Assembly: GCA_963786765.1 (NCBI GenBank)
Contig: CAWBAJ010000008.1
Coordinates: 124,001-188,000 of the forward strand
Length of the DNA stretch: 64,000 nt
Origin: DATKNA01 sp963786765
GTDB taxonomy: Bacteria > Actinomycetota > Actinomycetes > Actinomycetales > Kineosporiaceae
Reading direction: 5' to 3'
Shown one piece after another: positions 50,809 through 60,481 of this stretch (position 1 is its first letter; each line of letters begins with the position of its first letter). Below the pieces are notes generated by a model. The model was not told the origin of the DNA and searched no databases. It saw nothing but the letters and a program-made list of their open reading frames with translations. The translations under genes were made by a program, and so were the position numbers.

Positions 50809-52536
50809 TCACGAGACCGCGCGCAGGCGGCGGAGCACCTCGTCCGTCCCCAGCGTCCGCGCGACGTCGGGCAGGTTGGGGCTGCGGGTGGAGCCGGTCA
50901 GCGCGATGCGGACGAGCTGGGACGCCTCGCGGATCGACCCCGGGTAGGCGTCGGGGTTCTTCTTGAACTCCTTCGGCGATGGCGCGAACCCCTGCCGCGC
51001 GGCGAGCTCGCGGATCTGCCCGAACCAGGCGTCGCCGTCCTCGAGCGGCTGATAGCCGTCGGCGAACTCCCGGAGGAAGTCGCGGACGACGTCCGGCGCG
51101 ACACCCAATCCAGCGAACCGCTCGTCGTCGGCTGCGCTGACCGGCTCGAACAGCTGCGGGAAGAAGAACCCGTAGGCGCTGCGGAAGTCCGACCACTTCC
51201 GCAGGTCCTTGCGCGGGTTCTCGACGCCCACGCGCTCCACGGACACGGCGCGGACGGCGAGGTCGGGGTGGGTGTCCAGGGCCCGCGCCACCACGGGGTC
51301 GAACCGCTCGGCCCAGGCGCGGACGGCGGCCACGACCTGCTCGCTGGAGAGCGTGGCGATGTGGTCGCCACTGATGTCCTCGAGCTTGACGAGGTCGACC
51401 AGCGGGCCGGCGACGCCGCACTCGTCGAGGTGGATCGGCTCGGCCAGGGCCTGCTCGAGCGGCATCTCCGCCAGCCGCCCGTTGGCGAGGCCTCGCAGGT
51501 AGTACAGGACGGCGGCCGCCGGGTAGCCCTGCTCGACGTAGAAGTCGACGCCGGCCTCGGCGTCCTTGCGCTTGCTGAGCTTCCGCTTGCCGCCCGGGAT
51601 CTGCTTCATGAGCGGTGCGATGTGAGCGTACTGCGGCGGCTCGGCCCCGATCGCCTCGAAGAGCTGGAGGTGCAGGGGGACGCTCGAGATCCACTCCTCG
51701 GCGCGGATGACGAGGTCGACCCGCATGAGGTGGTCGTCGACCGCGTGGGCGAAGTGGTAGGTCGGCAGGCGTGGGGTCTGCTCGGACGACTTCAGGAGGA
51801 CCACGTCGTTGTGGTTGGCCTCGTGCTCCAGATCGCCGCGGATGACGTCGTGGTACCTCGTCCGGGTCCCGGGCGGGAGGTCGGGAGCGCGGAAGCGGAC
51901 GACGTACGGGGTGCCCTTGTCGAGCTCGGCGAGCACGGTGTCGACCTCCGCGTTCCGCCAGAGCGACCAGCCGGCGTAGTACCCCGGCGCCACCTTCGCG
52001 GCCTGCTGCCGCGCGGTGATGTCGGCGAGCTGCTCCTTCGTCGCGAAGTCGACGTACGCCTTGCCCTCGCGCAGCAGCCGGCGCGCGTACGAGTGGTAGA
52101 TCGCCTCGCGCTGGGACTGCCGATAGGGGCCGTACGCGCCGCCACCCGCGGGAAGGCCCGGCTCGACCAGCGGGTCTGTCTCGTCGGGGTGCAGGCCGAA
52201 GTAGTCGAAGGCGCGCGCGAACTGGGCCAGGGCACCCTCGACCTCGCGGGCTGTGTCGGTGTCCTCGACCCGGGTGATGTAGACGCCGCCGCTGCGGCTC
52301 GACACGTCCTTGCAGATCATCGCGACGTAGACGCCGCCGATGTGGACGTAGCCGGTCGGGGAGGGCGCGAAGCGCGTGACGCGCGCACCGGACGGCAGCC
52401 GGCGCGGCGGGTACTGCTGCTCCCAGTGCTCGACCTCGGGCAGGTCGGGGGCGAACAGCCCGTCGACGACCCCACGCGGGAGCACCGGACCGCCCTCCGC
52501 CGTCGCCACGTCGCCGACCGATCCGCTCGTCGTCAC
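50809..52536 (-). CDS. gltX: Glutamyl-tRNA synthetase, long atypical form
   Basis: 575 residues, longer than the roughly 490 of standard actinobacterial GltX. Class I motifs: RFAPSPTGYVHIGG (HIGH region) and KRKLSKRKDAEAG (KMSKS). The interior differs from the usual form (MICKDVSSRSGGVYITRVED, HHGxxx replaced by DVIRGDLEHEANHNDVVLLK, IAPLMKQIPGGKRKLSK). This is the type more familiar from Clostridia and some other phyla, so it may be a second, horizontally acquired synthetase. It could charge Glu onto tRNA-Glu (or tRNA-Gln). GTG start at 52536 with TAGGAT 6 nt upstream, a leaderless arrangement. Confidence 0.8.
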   Translation of the reverse strand: MTTSGSVGDVATAEGGPVLPRGVVDGLFAPDLPEVEHWEQQYPPRRLPSGARVTRFAPSPTGYVHIGGVYVAMICKDVSSRSGGVYITRVEDTDTAREVEGALAQFARAFDYFGLHPDETDPLVEPGLPAGGGAYGPYRQSQREAIYHSYARRLLREGKAYVDFATKEQLADITARQQAAKVAPGYYAGWSLWRNAEVDTVLAELDKGTPYVVRFRAPDLPPGTRTRYHDVIRGDLEHEANHNDVVLLKSSEQTPRLPTYHFAHAVDDHLMRVDLVIRAEEWISSVPLHLQLFEAIGAEPPQYAHIAPLMKQIPGGKRKLSKRKDAEAGVDFYVEQGYPAAAVLYYLRGLANGRLAEMPLEQALAEPIHLDECGVAGPLVDLVKLEDISGDHIATLSSEQVVAAVRAWAERFDPVVARALDTHPDLAVRAVSVERVGVENPRKDLRKWSDFRSAYGFFFPQLFEPVSAADDERFAGLGVAPDVVRDFLREFADGYQPLEDGDAWFGQIRELAARQGFAPSPKEFKKNPDAYPGSIREASQLVRIALTGSTRSPNLPDVARTLGTDEVLRRLRAVS

Positions 52537-52542
52537 CGCTCG

Positions 52543-52548
52543 ATCCTA
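52543..52548 (-). promoter_or_regulatory. -10 element of a leaderless promoter for the gltX-like gene
   Basis: Minus strand TAGGAT (TANNNT), then CGAGCG, then the GTG at 52536. No Shine-Dalgarno sequence. Confidence 0.5.
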
Positions 52549-52581
52549 CGAGCGGGAACGACGAGCCGATCCGGGGATGGG

Positions 52582-53964
52582 TCAGCGGGGGGTGGCCAAC
52601 CCGACGGCCTTCGGCTTGTGGTCCGGGAAGATCTTGCTGAACGAGCCGACCCCCGCTCGCTTGCCGAAGACGTCCGCGATCACGTCCCGGTAGTCCGTGC
52701 GACCGGCGACGCTTCCGTTGCTGAACAGCGCCTTGTCCTCCAGGCCCGGCCAGGCGCCGTAGACCTTGCCGCCCTTGATCCCGCCGCCGAGCACGAGCAT
52801 CGGCTGGCCGTGCCCGTGGTCCGTACCGGTCGCCCCGTTCTGGCGCAGCGTGCGCCCGAACTCCGAGATGAGCAGCAAGGTGACGCCTGCGAACTTCGGC
52901 CCGAGATCCGCGGCGAAGGCGGACAGTCCTTGGTCGACAGCCTTGAGGAGGTCGCTGATCTGACCGTTGACGCCGCCTTCGTTGGTGTGCATGTCCCAGC
53001 CGCCCACGTCGAGGGTGGCGACGGACAGGCCGAGATCGGCCTTGACGAGCCGGGCGATGTCCTTGAGGGCGTCACCGAAGCCGCCGCCGGGGTAGGTCTT
53101 CGCGACCGCGTCCGGCGTCGGAGCGATCTTGCCGATCTTGTTCAGGGCGGCGACCGTGTCGTGCACCTGTGTCGCCAGCGGGTGCTTCATGCCCTTGTAG
53201 AGGGCGTCGAACGCCGTGTGAGCGCGCGCCTTGACGTCGTCGTACCCCTGCAGGCCGAAGGACTGGATGCCGGACATCGTCAACGCCGGGGCGTCGCCGG
53301 CCAGCTCCAGCGGCAACGACGAGCCCATCTGGACCGCCGAGAAGACGCCCTGGTCGCCACGGACCTGCAGGATCCGGTTCAGCCACCCGGACGACGTCCC
53401 GGTGACCGCCGTCCCCCGCTCCAGGGTGTCCATCGCCTCGAAGTGGCTGAGGCTCATGTCGGGCGTGCCCACCGCCACGACGGGCGCGAGCTTGCCGGCG
53501 CCGTACAGCTTGTACAGCCCCGCCATCGACGGGTGCAGCCCGAAGCCGCGGTCGAGCGCGAGCGCCGCGGCCTTCGGCACGGCGATCGTGGGGCGCTGCT
53601 GGTAGTAGCGGTCCTCGAAGGTCGGGACGACGACGTTCAGGCCGTCCCACCCGCCGCGCAGGCTGACCACGACGACGGTGTCGACGTCCAGGGCCTTGGT
53701 GGCCGCGGAGAAGGCGTAGCGGGTGGTGACGGTCTGCACGCCGAGGGCCGCCACCATCGCGGTGCTCCCCTGGAGAACCCGGCGGCGGGTGAAGCCACGG
53801 CGCCAGGGGTCCGGCGCCTCCTCCTCCTGGCCGCAGTCGCAGCCCGCGTGCATCCCCTCGGGACGCTGGTCGTGACGCGGCGTCGAGTCGGGCAACCGGT
53901 CGAGGAACGCTCCGTCGACGGCCGCGTCGCCGGCCGTCTCGCTGAGCTGGGTCATGTCGGGCAC
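52582..53964 (-). CDS. DUF1501 protein, Tat-exported
   Basis: 460 residues. A twin-arginine signal (RRGFTRRRVLQGSTAMVAAL) predicts folded export. The core has VVVSLRGGWDGLNVVVPTFE, FGLHPSMAGLYKLY, VVAVGTPDMSLSHFEAMDTL, VATLDVGGWDMHTNEGGVNG, LLLISEFGRTLRQNGATGTD HGHGQPMLVLGG, the metal-rich signature of DUF1501 (sulfatase/alkaline phosphatase-like fold). Role unknown. Nearly always encoded with a DUF1800 partner, here 53 nt upstream. GTG at 53964 has AGGA 7 nt upstream; ATG at 53955 is the alternative. Confidence 0.85.
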   Translation of the reverse strand: MPDMTQLSETAGDAAVDGAFLDRLPDSTPRHDQRPEGMHAGCDCGQEEEAPDPWRRGFTRRRVLQGSTAMVAALGVQTVTTRYAFSAATKALDVDTVVVVSLRGGWDGLNVVVPTFEDRYYQQRPTIAVPKAAALALDRGFGLHPSMAGLYKLYGAGKLAPVVAVGTPDMSLSHFEAMDTLERGTAVTGTSSGWLNRILQVRGDQGVFSAVQMGSSLPLELAGDAPALTMSGIQSFGLQGYDDVKARAHTAFDALYKGMKHPLATQVHDTVAALNKIGKIAPTPDAVAKTYPGGGFGDALKDIARLVKADLGLSVATLDVGGWDMHTNEGGVNGQISDLLKAVDQGLSAFAADLGPKFAGVTLLLISEFGRTLRQNGATGTDHGHGQPMLVLGGGIKGGKVYGAWPGLEDKALFSNGSVAGRTDYRDVIADVFGKRAGVGSFSKIFPDHKPKAVGLATPR

Positions 53965-54017
53965 GAGGGCGTCCTGTCTGTCAGGGCGAGGGCTTGCGGG
54001 ACCGGAGGTTGTCGTCG

Positions 54018-55965
54018 TCACCGCAGCTGGTGCTGCGGGCCGCCGAGGATGAGCGCTGGCAGCTGGACCCGGAGGTGGTAGTCGCCGGCGCGGGCCTGCG
54101 GCGTCAGCGGGGCATGGGACGACTGGTGCAGGAACGCCAGCAGGGCTCGGCGGGTGGCGGCGGACGGCTTCTGGAACGTCAGCGCCAGGAAGAGCTTGTC
54201 GACAGCCGCTCCATAGGTGGTGGCGCCGGCGAGGATCTTCGAGAAGTCCGGCGTCGTGAAGCCCTTGCGGTATCCACCGACGAGCGACATGTCGAGGTTC
54301 CAGCGACCCAGGACGCCGCCGCTGGACAACCACGGCCGGGCGAAGTCCGGGTAGCCGTCGGGAGTGGCACGCCCGAGCGGCGCCTGGCCGGCCTGGTCCA
54401 GCCAGTAGCGCAGATCGCCGAGCGAGGGCATGAACTGCGCCGGATCGCCCTGCTTCACGCCGAGCACCCGCATGGTCGCGGCGGCGTTCTCCAGCGGACG
54501 CCGGTACTTCTGGCCCACGCTGTGCTTGAACTCGGGGGAGTTGAAGAGCGCCCGCAGCACCGGCACGATCGCCGTGTCGTTCTTCAGGTAGATCGCCGCG
54601 AGCCGGTTGACGAGCTTCTTGGACGGAGCGTCCGACACGAAGCGCCGGGCCAGGTCGAGCGCGAAGTAGTGCGCGGTGTGCGGATTCTTCGCGAGGTTCG
54701 TGATCAAGGACTTGATGGTGGCGAGCCCGCCGGCGGCGCTGGCATTGGCGTATCGGTGGCCGAACACCTTCACGGCCCCCGTCTGGTGCTGGTCGGGCAG
54801 GTAGACCATGGCGCCGTTCTGGTCGACGGACAGGCCCGTGAGCAGGGCCGCGGCCGCGGCCACGTCCGCCTGCTTGTAGCCGGCGTCGACGCCGAGGGTG
54901 TGCAACTCGAGCAGCTCGCGGCCGAGGTTCTGGTTGCCGCCGTTCTTCGTGTTGTTCTGGTTGTCCAGATAGACGATCATCGCCGGGTGGGTGATCATCG
55001 CCCAGAGCATGTCCTTGAACTTCCCGAACGCGTGCTTACGGATCACCACGGCGTCGTAGTGGTTCAGGAAGTCACGGGACTTGTCGATGTGCGCGGGCAC
55101 GTGCAGCCGGCTGTGCAAGAAGTCGACGACCACCTCGAACAGCTGCCGCTCGCTCCAGACGGCACGCGCGATCGCGGCCGCTTCCAGCTGGTCGTGCGCG
55201 TACCAGTAGTCCTGCTGCTGGCGCTGCTCGTTCATGCTCCGCAGCATCTGCGGAGTAGCGCCCAGGGTGTCGAACCCCTTCAGGTACGCCGCGAGCCGGG
55301 TGTCGGCGATGTGTGAGGGCTTGAGCTGCGACTCGAGCCACTTCGCGGCGCCCATCTTGCGGATCTGACGCACGGTGGCCGGGGTGGGGCCCCAGGTGGC
55401 ACGCCGGGCGAGGTGCACCGCCGGGTCGAGGGAGAGCACTGTCGAAGGCTGCTTGACCGTCGGGGCGACGGCGGCCTTGGGCGCCTTGCCCGCGGCCGTC
55501 GTCTGATACTCCACCTTGGCCGGCGCGTGGTTCGGCGCGGCCGTCTGGCCCGCCTTCCCGGTCTTCGCGGCGTGCGCGGCCGGCGCCGCGGGTGCCATCA
55601 CCGTCTTGCCCGGCTCCGCGACCAGGTTCCGGGTCGCCTGGTCGAGCGTCGACTCGTCAGGAGCCCGGTGCGTCGCGACGGCAACCCCGACGAGGGCGGC
55701 CCCGGACCCAGCGAACGTGAGCGCGGTGCGGCGGGCGAGGGTGCCGGGCTGGCGCTCCTCGTGGCGGTGGGCGACCGCGGCCGGAGCCCCGTCCAGCTCG
55801 CGCCGCTGCCGGCGGGTGTCGGACGCCGGCAAGGCGAAGGTCGAACGGGTCGGTGTCGACCACCGCGTCGAAGACGAACTCTCGGGCCTCGCGGCGCGTG
55901 CGCGGGGGCGCGGCGGGCCCGGCGGCGCTGGCGCCGGTGCTGGGGTGCGCGTCGTAGCTGTCCAT
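54018..55965 (-). CDS. DUF1800 protein (frameshifted near the N-terminus)
   Basis: About 648 residues. The N-terminus MDSYDAHPSTGASAAGPAAP and FVFDAVVDTDPFDL lies in one frame; near 55840 it shifts to ALPASDTRRQRRELDGAPAA. A membrane helix or Tat-like region follows (LARRTALTFAGSGAALVGVA). The DUF1800 core starts HLARRATWGPTPATVRQIRK and includes HDKSRDFLNHYDAVVIRKHA FGKF, NQNLGRELLELHTLGVDAGY and RRPLENAAATMRVLGV. Paired with DUF1501; the two are thought to form an extracellular or envelope unit of unknown role. ATG at 55965. Confidence 0.85.
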
Positions 55966-55977
55966 CGTGGGAACACC

Positions 55978-57201
55978 TCACTGCCGTTGATCACACAGGG
56001 TCAAGGTGGCCAACGAAGGCATCCCGCAGACTTGAGAGAGCTTTAGTGAACCGGCTGGTGAATCGGTGAGGGATAGGCCGCCGACCTCGGTCGCCTTCAC
56101 CGAGAGCCACACCTCGCTGCCCGGCTCGAGCCGCAGCTCGGCGAGCGCTCGCGGCGTGATGTCGGCGAGCGCGGGCGGGGCGCCGTCGAGCGCGAGCCGG
56201 ACCCGGTCGGCGAGGGGCTCGAGGCTCGTGACGGTGGCCGGCCAGACGTTGCGCGGGCTGCCCGCGCCGGGCCGCGCGGCGTGCACCGCGACGGCGCTCG
56301 GCGCGACGGCGACGAGGACGGCCGCGCCGGCGGCCAGGTCGTGCGATCCCCGCGCCGGGGCCGTCCGGAGGCCATCCCGCGGGGTCGGTCCCCGCCGCCT
56401 CCAGCGTGCCGCCGGCGGCCAGCCGGACGGTCCCGGCGACGGGGTCGGTGAGCGTGCCGGCGTAGAGGTTGAGACCCACCAGCCGCGCGACGTACTCCGT
56501 GGCGGGCCGCCGCGCCACCTCGGCGGGCGTCCCCTGCTGGACGGCCCGCCCGGCCTCGAGGACGAGCACGCGGTCGGCCAGCACGAGCGCGTCGACCGGG
56601 TCGTGAGTGACGAGCAGGGCGGGACCGGCGTACCCGGCGAGGTGGCGCCGCAGCTCGCCGCGCACCTCGATCCTGGTCCTGGCGTCGAGCGCGGCCATCG
56701 GCTCGTCGAGCAGGAGCATCCTCGGACGCCGGGCCAGCGCCCGGGCGAGCGCGACGCGTTGCGCCTGACCGCCCGACAGCTGCCCCGGGCGCCGGTCGGC
56801 CAGGGCCTCGAGGCCGAGGCGGCGCGAGCCAGTCCAGCGCCTCGGCGCGGGCCGGCGCCCGCGGGGACGCCGGCGATCCTGGCGGGGTACGCCACGTTGC
56901 CGAGGACGGACAGGTGCGGGAAGAGCCGGTGGTCCTGGAACACGACGCCGGCGCCGCGGCGCTCGACGGGCACCAGCACGCCCGCGGCGGGGTCGTCGAG
57001 CAGCTCCGGCGGGGAACCGGCGGCGATCCGGCCGGCGTCCAGCGGCAGCAGGCCGGCGAGCGCACGCAGCAACGTCGTCTTGCCCGCGCCGTTGGGCCCG
57101 ACGACCGCCAGCACCTCCCCGTCCTCCACTCGCAGGTCGGCGTCCACGGTGAAGGCGCCGCCTGCGGACGGTGCCGCCACGACGTGCGCCTCGAGCGTCA
57201 C
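55978..57201 (-). CDS. modC: Molybdate ABC transporter ATP-binding protein (frameshifted)
   Basis: About 407 residues. VVGPNGAGKTTLLRALAGLL (Walker A), GVVFQDHRLFPHLSVLGNVA (Q-loop), then in another frame LSGGQAQRVALARALARRPR MLLLDEPMAALDARTRIEVR (signature and Walker B), LLVTHDPVDALVLADR, and in the first frame again a C-terminal TOBE domain (ADRVRLALDGAPPALADITP, LEPGSEVWLSVKATEV). Changes near 56830 and 56350. Drives molybdate uptake for molybdenum cofactor. The GTG at 57201 overlaps the modB stop (GTGA). No hairpin was seen after its stop. Confidence 0.88.
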   Translation of the reverse strand: MTLEAHVVAAPSAGGAFTVDADLRVEDGEVLAVVGPNGAGKTTLLRALAGLLPLDAGRIAAGSPPELLDDPAAGVLVPVERRGAGVVFQDHRLFPHLSVLGNVAYPARIAGVPAGAGPRRGAGLARAASASRPWPTGARGSCRAVRRNASRSPGRWPGVRGCSCSTSRWPRSTPGPGSRCAASCGATSPGTPVPPCSSLTTRSTRSCWPTACSSSRPGGPSSRGRPPRWRGGPPRSTSRGWWVSTSTPARSPTPSPGPSGWPPAARWRRRGPTPRDGLRTAPARGSHDLAAGAAVLVAVAPSAVAVHAARPGAGSPRNVWPATVTSLEPLADRVRLALDGAPPALADITPRALAELRLEPGSEVWLSVKATEVGGLSLTDSPAGSLKLSQVCGMPSLATLTLCDQRQ

Positions 57202-58069
57202 AACCCCGCCCCTGAAGGGCCGGGGGCGGCGCCGGGCCGGAGCCACCGGTCCCGCAGCAGGACGAGCACCACCAGGGCGACCGCGACGAGCACGAGGCTG
57301 AGCGCGACCGCTGCGTCGACGTCGCCGGCTCCGAGCGACTCGTAGACGAGGATCGGCACCGTCTGGGTGCGGCCGGGAAGGTTGCCCGCGAAGGTGATCG
57401 TGGCGCCGAACTCCCCGAGCGCTCTGGCCCACGCGAGCACGGCCCCCGCGCCGAGCGACGGGAGCAGCATCGGCAGGGTCACGGTGCGCAGTGCGACGAG
57501 ACGGGTCGGCGCCCAGCGTCGCGGCGGCCTCCTCGAGGCCGGCGTCCGCGGACCGCAGCGCACCTTCCACCGTGACGACGAGGAACGGCATCGCGACGAA
57601 CGTCTCCGCGACGACGACGGCGGCCGTGCTGAACGGGAGGGTCAGCCCCGTCAGCGCCGCGAGCTCCCGCCCCACCAGGCCGCGGCGCCCGAGGGCGAGG
57701 AGCAGGGCGAGTCCGCCGACGACCGGCGGCAGCACGAGCGGCAGCGTCACGACGCCCCGCAGCACGGCGATGGCGGGACCGCGGCCCAGCGCGAGCAGCC
57801 AGGCCAGCGGGACGCCGAGGACGCACCGACAGCACCGTGGCCGCCGTCGAGCACACCAGCGAGAGGCGGAGCGCGTCGAGCGCGGCCGGTTCGGTCAGCA
57901 AGGCCGGCAGGCGGCGTCCACGTCGATCTCGTCCAGCGAGCGCCACGAGCGGCAGCACCAGGAACGCCACCGCGATCGCCGCGGCGGGCACGAGCGGCCA
58001 CGGCAGGCCCGGTGCGGTCGGCCGCGGCGCTCCCGGTCGCTCCGGGCCGGCTTCACGGCTGCGCTTCAC
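57198..58069 (-). CDS. modB: Molybdate ABC transporter permease (frameshifted)
   Basis: About 288 residues in at least three frames: PWPLVPAAAIAVAFLVLPLV, ALLTEPAALDALRLSLVCST AATVLSV, LRGVVTLPLVLPPVVGGLAL LLALGRRG, LPFSTAAVVVAETFVAMPFL VVTVEGALRS, and VALRTVTLPMLLPSLGAGAV LAWARALGEFGATITFAGNL. The EAA-like loop GLEEAAATLGADPSR sits between two of the pieces. Membrane partner of ModC; TM helices are all readable. Start ATG-type MKRSREAGP at 58069, 50 nt after modA. Confidence 0.85.
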
Positions 58070-58118
58070 GGTGCGGCTTCGCGGCCGGCTTCACGGTGCT
58101 GGCTTCACGGCGCTGGCT

Positions 58119-58940
58119 TCACGGCGCCTGGAAGCCCGCCTCGGTGAGCTCGGCCCTCGCCGGAGCGGACAGCACGTACTGCACGAAGGCCTTCGCCAGC
58201 TCGGCGTTCGCGGACCCGCTCAGGGCGGCGATGGGGTACGTGGTCGCCCGGTTGACGTCCGGAGGGATCCGGACGCCGAGGACCTTGTCGCCGGCGGCCT
58301 TGACGTCGGTGACGTAGACGAGGCCGGCGTCGACCTCGCCGAGCTGCGACCTTGGTCAGGGTGGCCTTCACGTCGGCCTCGAGGGTCGACCGGCGTGACG
58401 GTCACCTTCGCCTTGCCGCAGCACCTTCTGGGCGAGGTCCCCGCACGGCACCTGGGGCTGGCAGAGGGCGACCTTGACGCCGGGCTTCGCGAGGTCCGGC
58501 AGGGTGGTGATCTTGCGCCGGGTTGTCCGGCGGGACGGCGATCTCGAGCACGTTCCTCGCGAACGGCGTCGGGGCCGGTCGCGGACTTCGCGTCGACGAC
58601 CTGCTGCATGTTCTTCTCGGACGCCGACGCGAAGACGTCCGCCGGGGCGCCCTGCGTGATCTGCTGCGCCAGGGTCGGAGCTCGCGCCGAAGCTGAACGT
58701 GACGACGGTGCCCGGGTTCGCCGCCTGGAAGCCGTTGCCGATCGCCGTGAAGGACTCCTTCAGGGACGCGGCGGCCAGCACGGTGATGCTGCCGTGCAGG
58801 CCGGCACTCCCGCACGCCGGCGAGCCCGCGCCGGCCGCGCTCGCCCCGCCCCCGCAGCCCGGCAGCAGCGAGCACCGCCGCGACGGCGAGGAGAGGCGCT
58901 CCCGTGCGACGCCCGTCCGTCGCACGATCGTCCGCCTCAT
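58119..58940 (-). CDS. modA: Molybdate-binding lipoprotein (several frameshifts)
   Basis: About 260 residues. The lipobox region is GLR/LLPGCGGGASAAGAG (Cys within a frame-broken signal), followed by GSITVLAAASLKESFTAIGN GFQAANPGTVVTFSFGAS, the standard ModA start, then VKVALCQPQVPCGDLAQKVL, VYVTDVKAAGDKVLGVRIPP DVNRATTYPIAAL and LAKAFVQYVLSAPARAELTE AGFQAP ending at 58119. At least five frame changes occur between 58330 and 58880. It captures molybdate outside the cell. The ATG at 58940 overlaps the upstream TOBE gene stop (ATGA). Confidence 0.85.
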
Positions 58941-59357
58941 CCCTCGCCGCCGTGCCGCGGGACCTCGACGACGACGTTCGTGGACTTCACCGCGGCGACG
59001 GCGAGCACGCCGGGCTCGAGCCCGAGCTCGTCGGCCGCCTCCCGGCTCATCAGGGAGACGATCCGGTAGGGGCCGCACTGCAGCTCGACCTGGGCCATCA
59101 CGGTGTCGCGCAGGACGCGCGTCACGAGGCCCGGTCAGGCGGTTGCGGGCGGACTCGCGGACGACCTGGACGCCGGCGGCCTCGGGCGCCGCCGCCGCGA
59201 CCTCCCCGGCCAGCCGGGCCAAGGACGCGCCGTCGACGACGATGCGCCCGGCCTCGTCCTTGACCGTCGTCAGCCGGCCGGAGTCGGCCCAGCGGCGCAG
59301 CGTGTCGTCGCTGACCCCGAGCAGCTGGGCGGCCTGACGGATCCGGTAGTGCGGCAC
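58937..59357 (-). CDS. HTH-TOBE molybdate-binding regulator (MopI-like, frameshifted)
   Basis: About 139 residues. A MerR/excisionase-type HTH (YRIRQAAQLLGVSDDTLRRW ADSGRLTTVKDEAGRIVVDG) is joined to a TOBE/Mop domain that reads, after a frame change near 59130, VLRDTVMAQVELQCGPYRIV SLMSREAADELGLEPGVLAV AAVKSTNVVVEVP. TOBE domains bind molybdate or tungstate, so this is the probable sensor and regulator of the modABC genes it precedes. GTG at 59357 has TATCGT 6 nt upstream (leaderless). Its own operator is probably the CCGCATCTGCGG pair upstream. Confidence 0.8.
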
Positions 59358-59363
59358 GCGCGA

Positions 59364-59382
59364 ACGATAACCGCATCTGCGG
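59364..59382 (-). promoter_or_regulatory. Leaderless promoter and operator of the mop-modABC operon
   Basis: -10 TATCGT at 59369-59364 (minus strand) ends 6 nt before the GTG. CCGCATCTGCGG (59371-59382) covers the region just upstream of it and is repeated at 59402-59413, 31 bp away or about three helical turns, so both sites face the same side of the DNA. Confidence 0.5.
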
Positions 59383-59393
59383 CAGAACGGCGA

Positions 59394-59421
59394 GAGGAGA
59401 GCCGCATCTGCGGCTCTCCTC
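59394..59421 (-). terminator. Terminator of the pirin gene
   Basis: GAGGAGAGCCGC / GCGGCTCTCCTC (59394-59405 with 59410-59421), a perfect 12-bp stem with loop ATCT, 29 nt past the pirin stop. It contains the second CCGCATCTGCGG copy. Confidence 0.7.
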
Positions 59422-59449
59422 GCTCGTGCAACTGCGCGGAGCGGTCGGC

Positions 59450-60456
59450 TCAGGCGCTCGTCGGCGTCCTCGGAGGAGACGTCGACGCCGCCGTGGGCGT
59501 GCTGGGCCGGGATCACGCCGAGGCGGCCGGCCTGGTAGTCCTCGAACGCCTGCACGACCTCGTGCCGCGTGTTCATGACGAACGGGCCGTAGGCGAAGAC
59601 CGGCTCGCGGATCGGCTGCCCGCCGAGGACGTACACGTCGAGGCCGGCGGCGTGCCGGGCGTCCTGGTGGCGGTCCGCCGAGATCACCAGGGTGTCGCCG
59701 GCGCCGTGCACCGCGAGCTGGCCGGTGGTGATCGAGGCGCCCTCGGCGCCGACCGTGCCGTTGCCGGACAGCGCGTAGACGAGGGCGTTGAAGTCCTGGC
59801 GCCACGGCAGCGACGAGCGTCGCGCCCGGCGCGACGGTCGCGTGCACGAGCGTGATCGGGGTGTACGTCGAACCGGGACCGGCGTGGCCGCCGACCTCGC
59901 CGGCGATGACGCGGACGAGCGCGCCGCCGTCCTCGGTCGTCAGCAGGGCGACCTTGCCGGCGGTGATGTCCTGGTAGCGCGGGCGCGGCGAACTTCTTGC
60001 TCGCGCGGGAGGTTCACCCACAGCTGCAGGCCGTGGAAGAGCCCGCCGCTCAGCACGAGGTGCTCGGGCGGGGTCTCGATGTGCAGGATGCCCGCGCCCG
60101 CCGTCATCCACTGGGTGTCGCCGTTGGTGATGAGGCCGCCGCCGCCGTTGCTGTCCTGGTGCGCCATCTCGACCGTCGATCATGTAGGTGACGGTCTCGA
60201 AGCCGCGGTGCGGGTGCCATGGCGTGCCCTTGGGCTCGCCCGGCGCGTACTCGACCTCGCCCATCTGGTCCATGTGGATGAAGGGGTCGAGCGCGCGCTG
60301 GCTCACGCCGGCGAACGCGCGTCGCACGGGAAAGCCTTCGCCCTCGAAGCCCTTCGGCGCGGTCGTCACCGCGAGGACGCGGCGGGGCGTCGCACCGGGG
60401 GCGGCCTGCGGGACGCGCGGCAGCGTGAGCGGGTTCTCGACGGTCACGGCGGGCAT
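59450..60456 (-). CDS. Pirin family protein (several frameshifts)
   Basis: About 335 residues. RVLAVTTAPKGFEGEGFPVR RAF, DPFIHMDQMGEVEYAPGEPK GTPWHPHRGFETVTYMIDG (cupin metal ligands HPHRGFE), MAHQDSNGGGGLITNGDTQW MTAGAGILHIETPP, then ITAGKVALLTTEDGGALVRV IAGEVGG and LVYALSGNGTVGAEGASITT with DFNALVYALSGNG, and the end FAYGPFVMNTRHEVVQAFED YQAGRLGVIPAQHAHGG. Several frame changes (near 60170, 60000, 59810 and 59460). Pirins can act as quercetinases or redox-sensing cofactors. ATG at 60456 behind GGAAGGA; a strong palindromic operator lies upstream. Confidence 0.85.
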
Positions 60457-60481
60457 GACGGGTCCTTCCGGGAGCCGGACA

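Noticed and set aside
50797..54081. A 1094-residue plus-strand frame
   Set aside because: Antisense of gltX and the DUF1501 gene, both with intact motifs on the minus strand.
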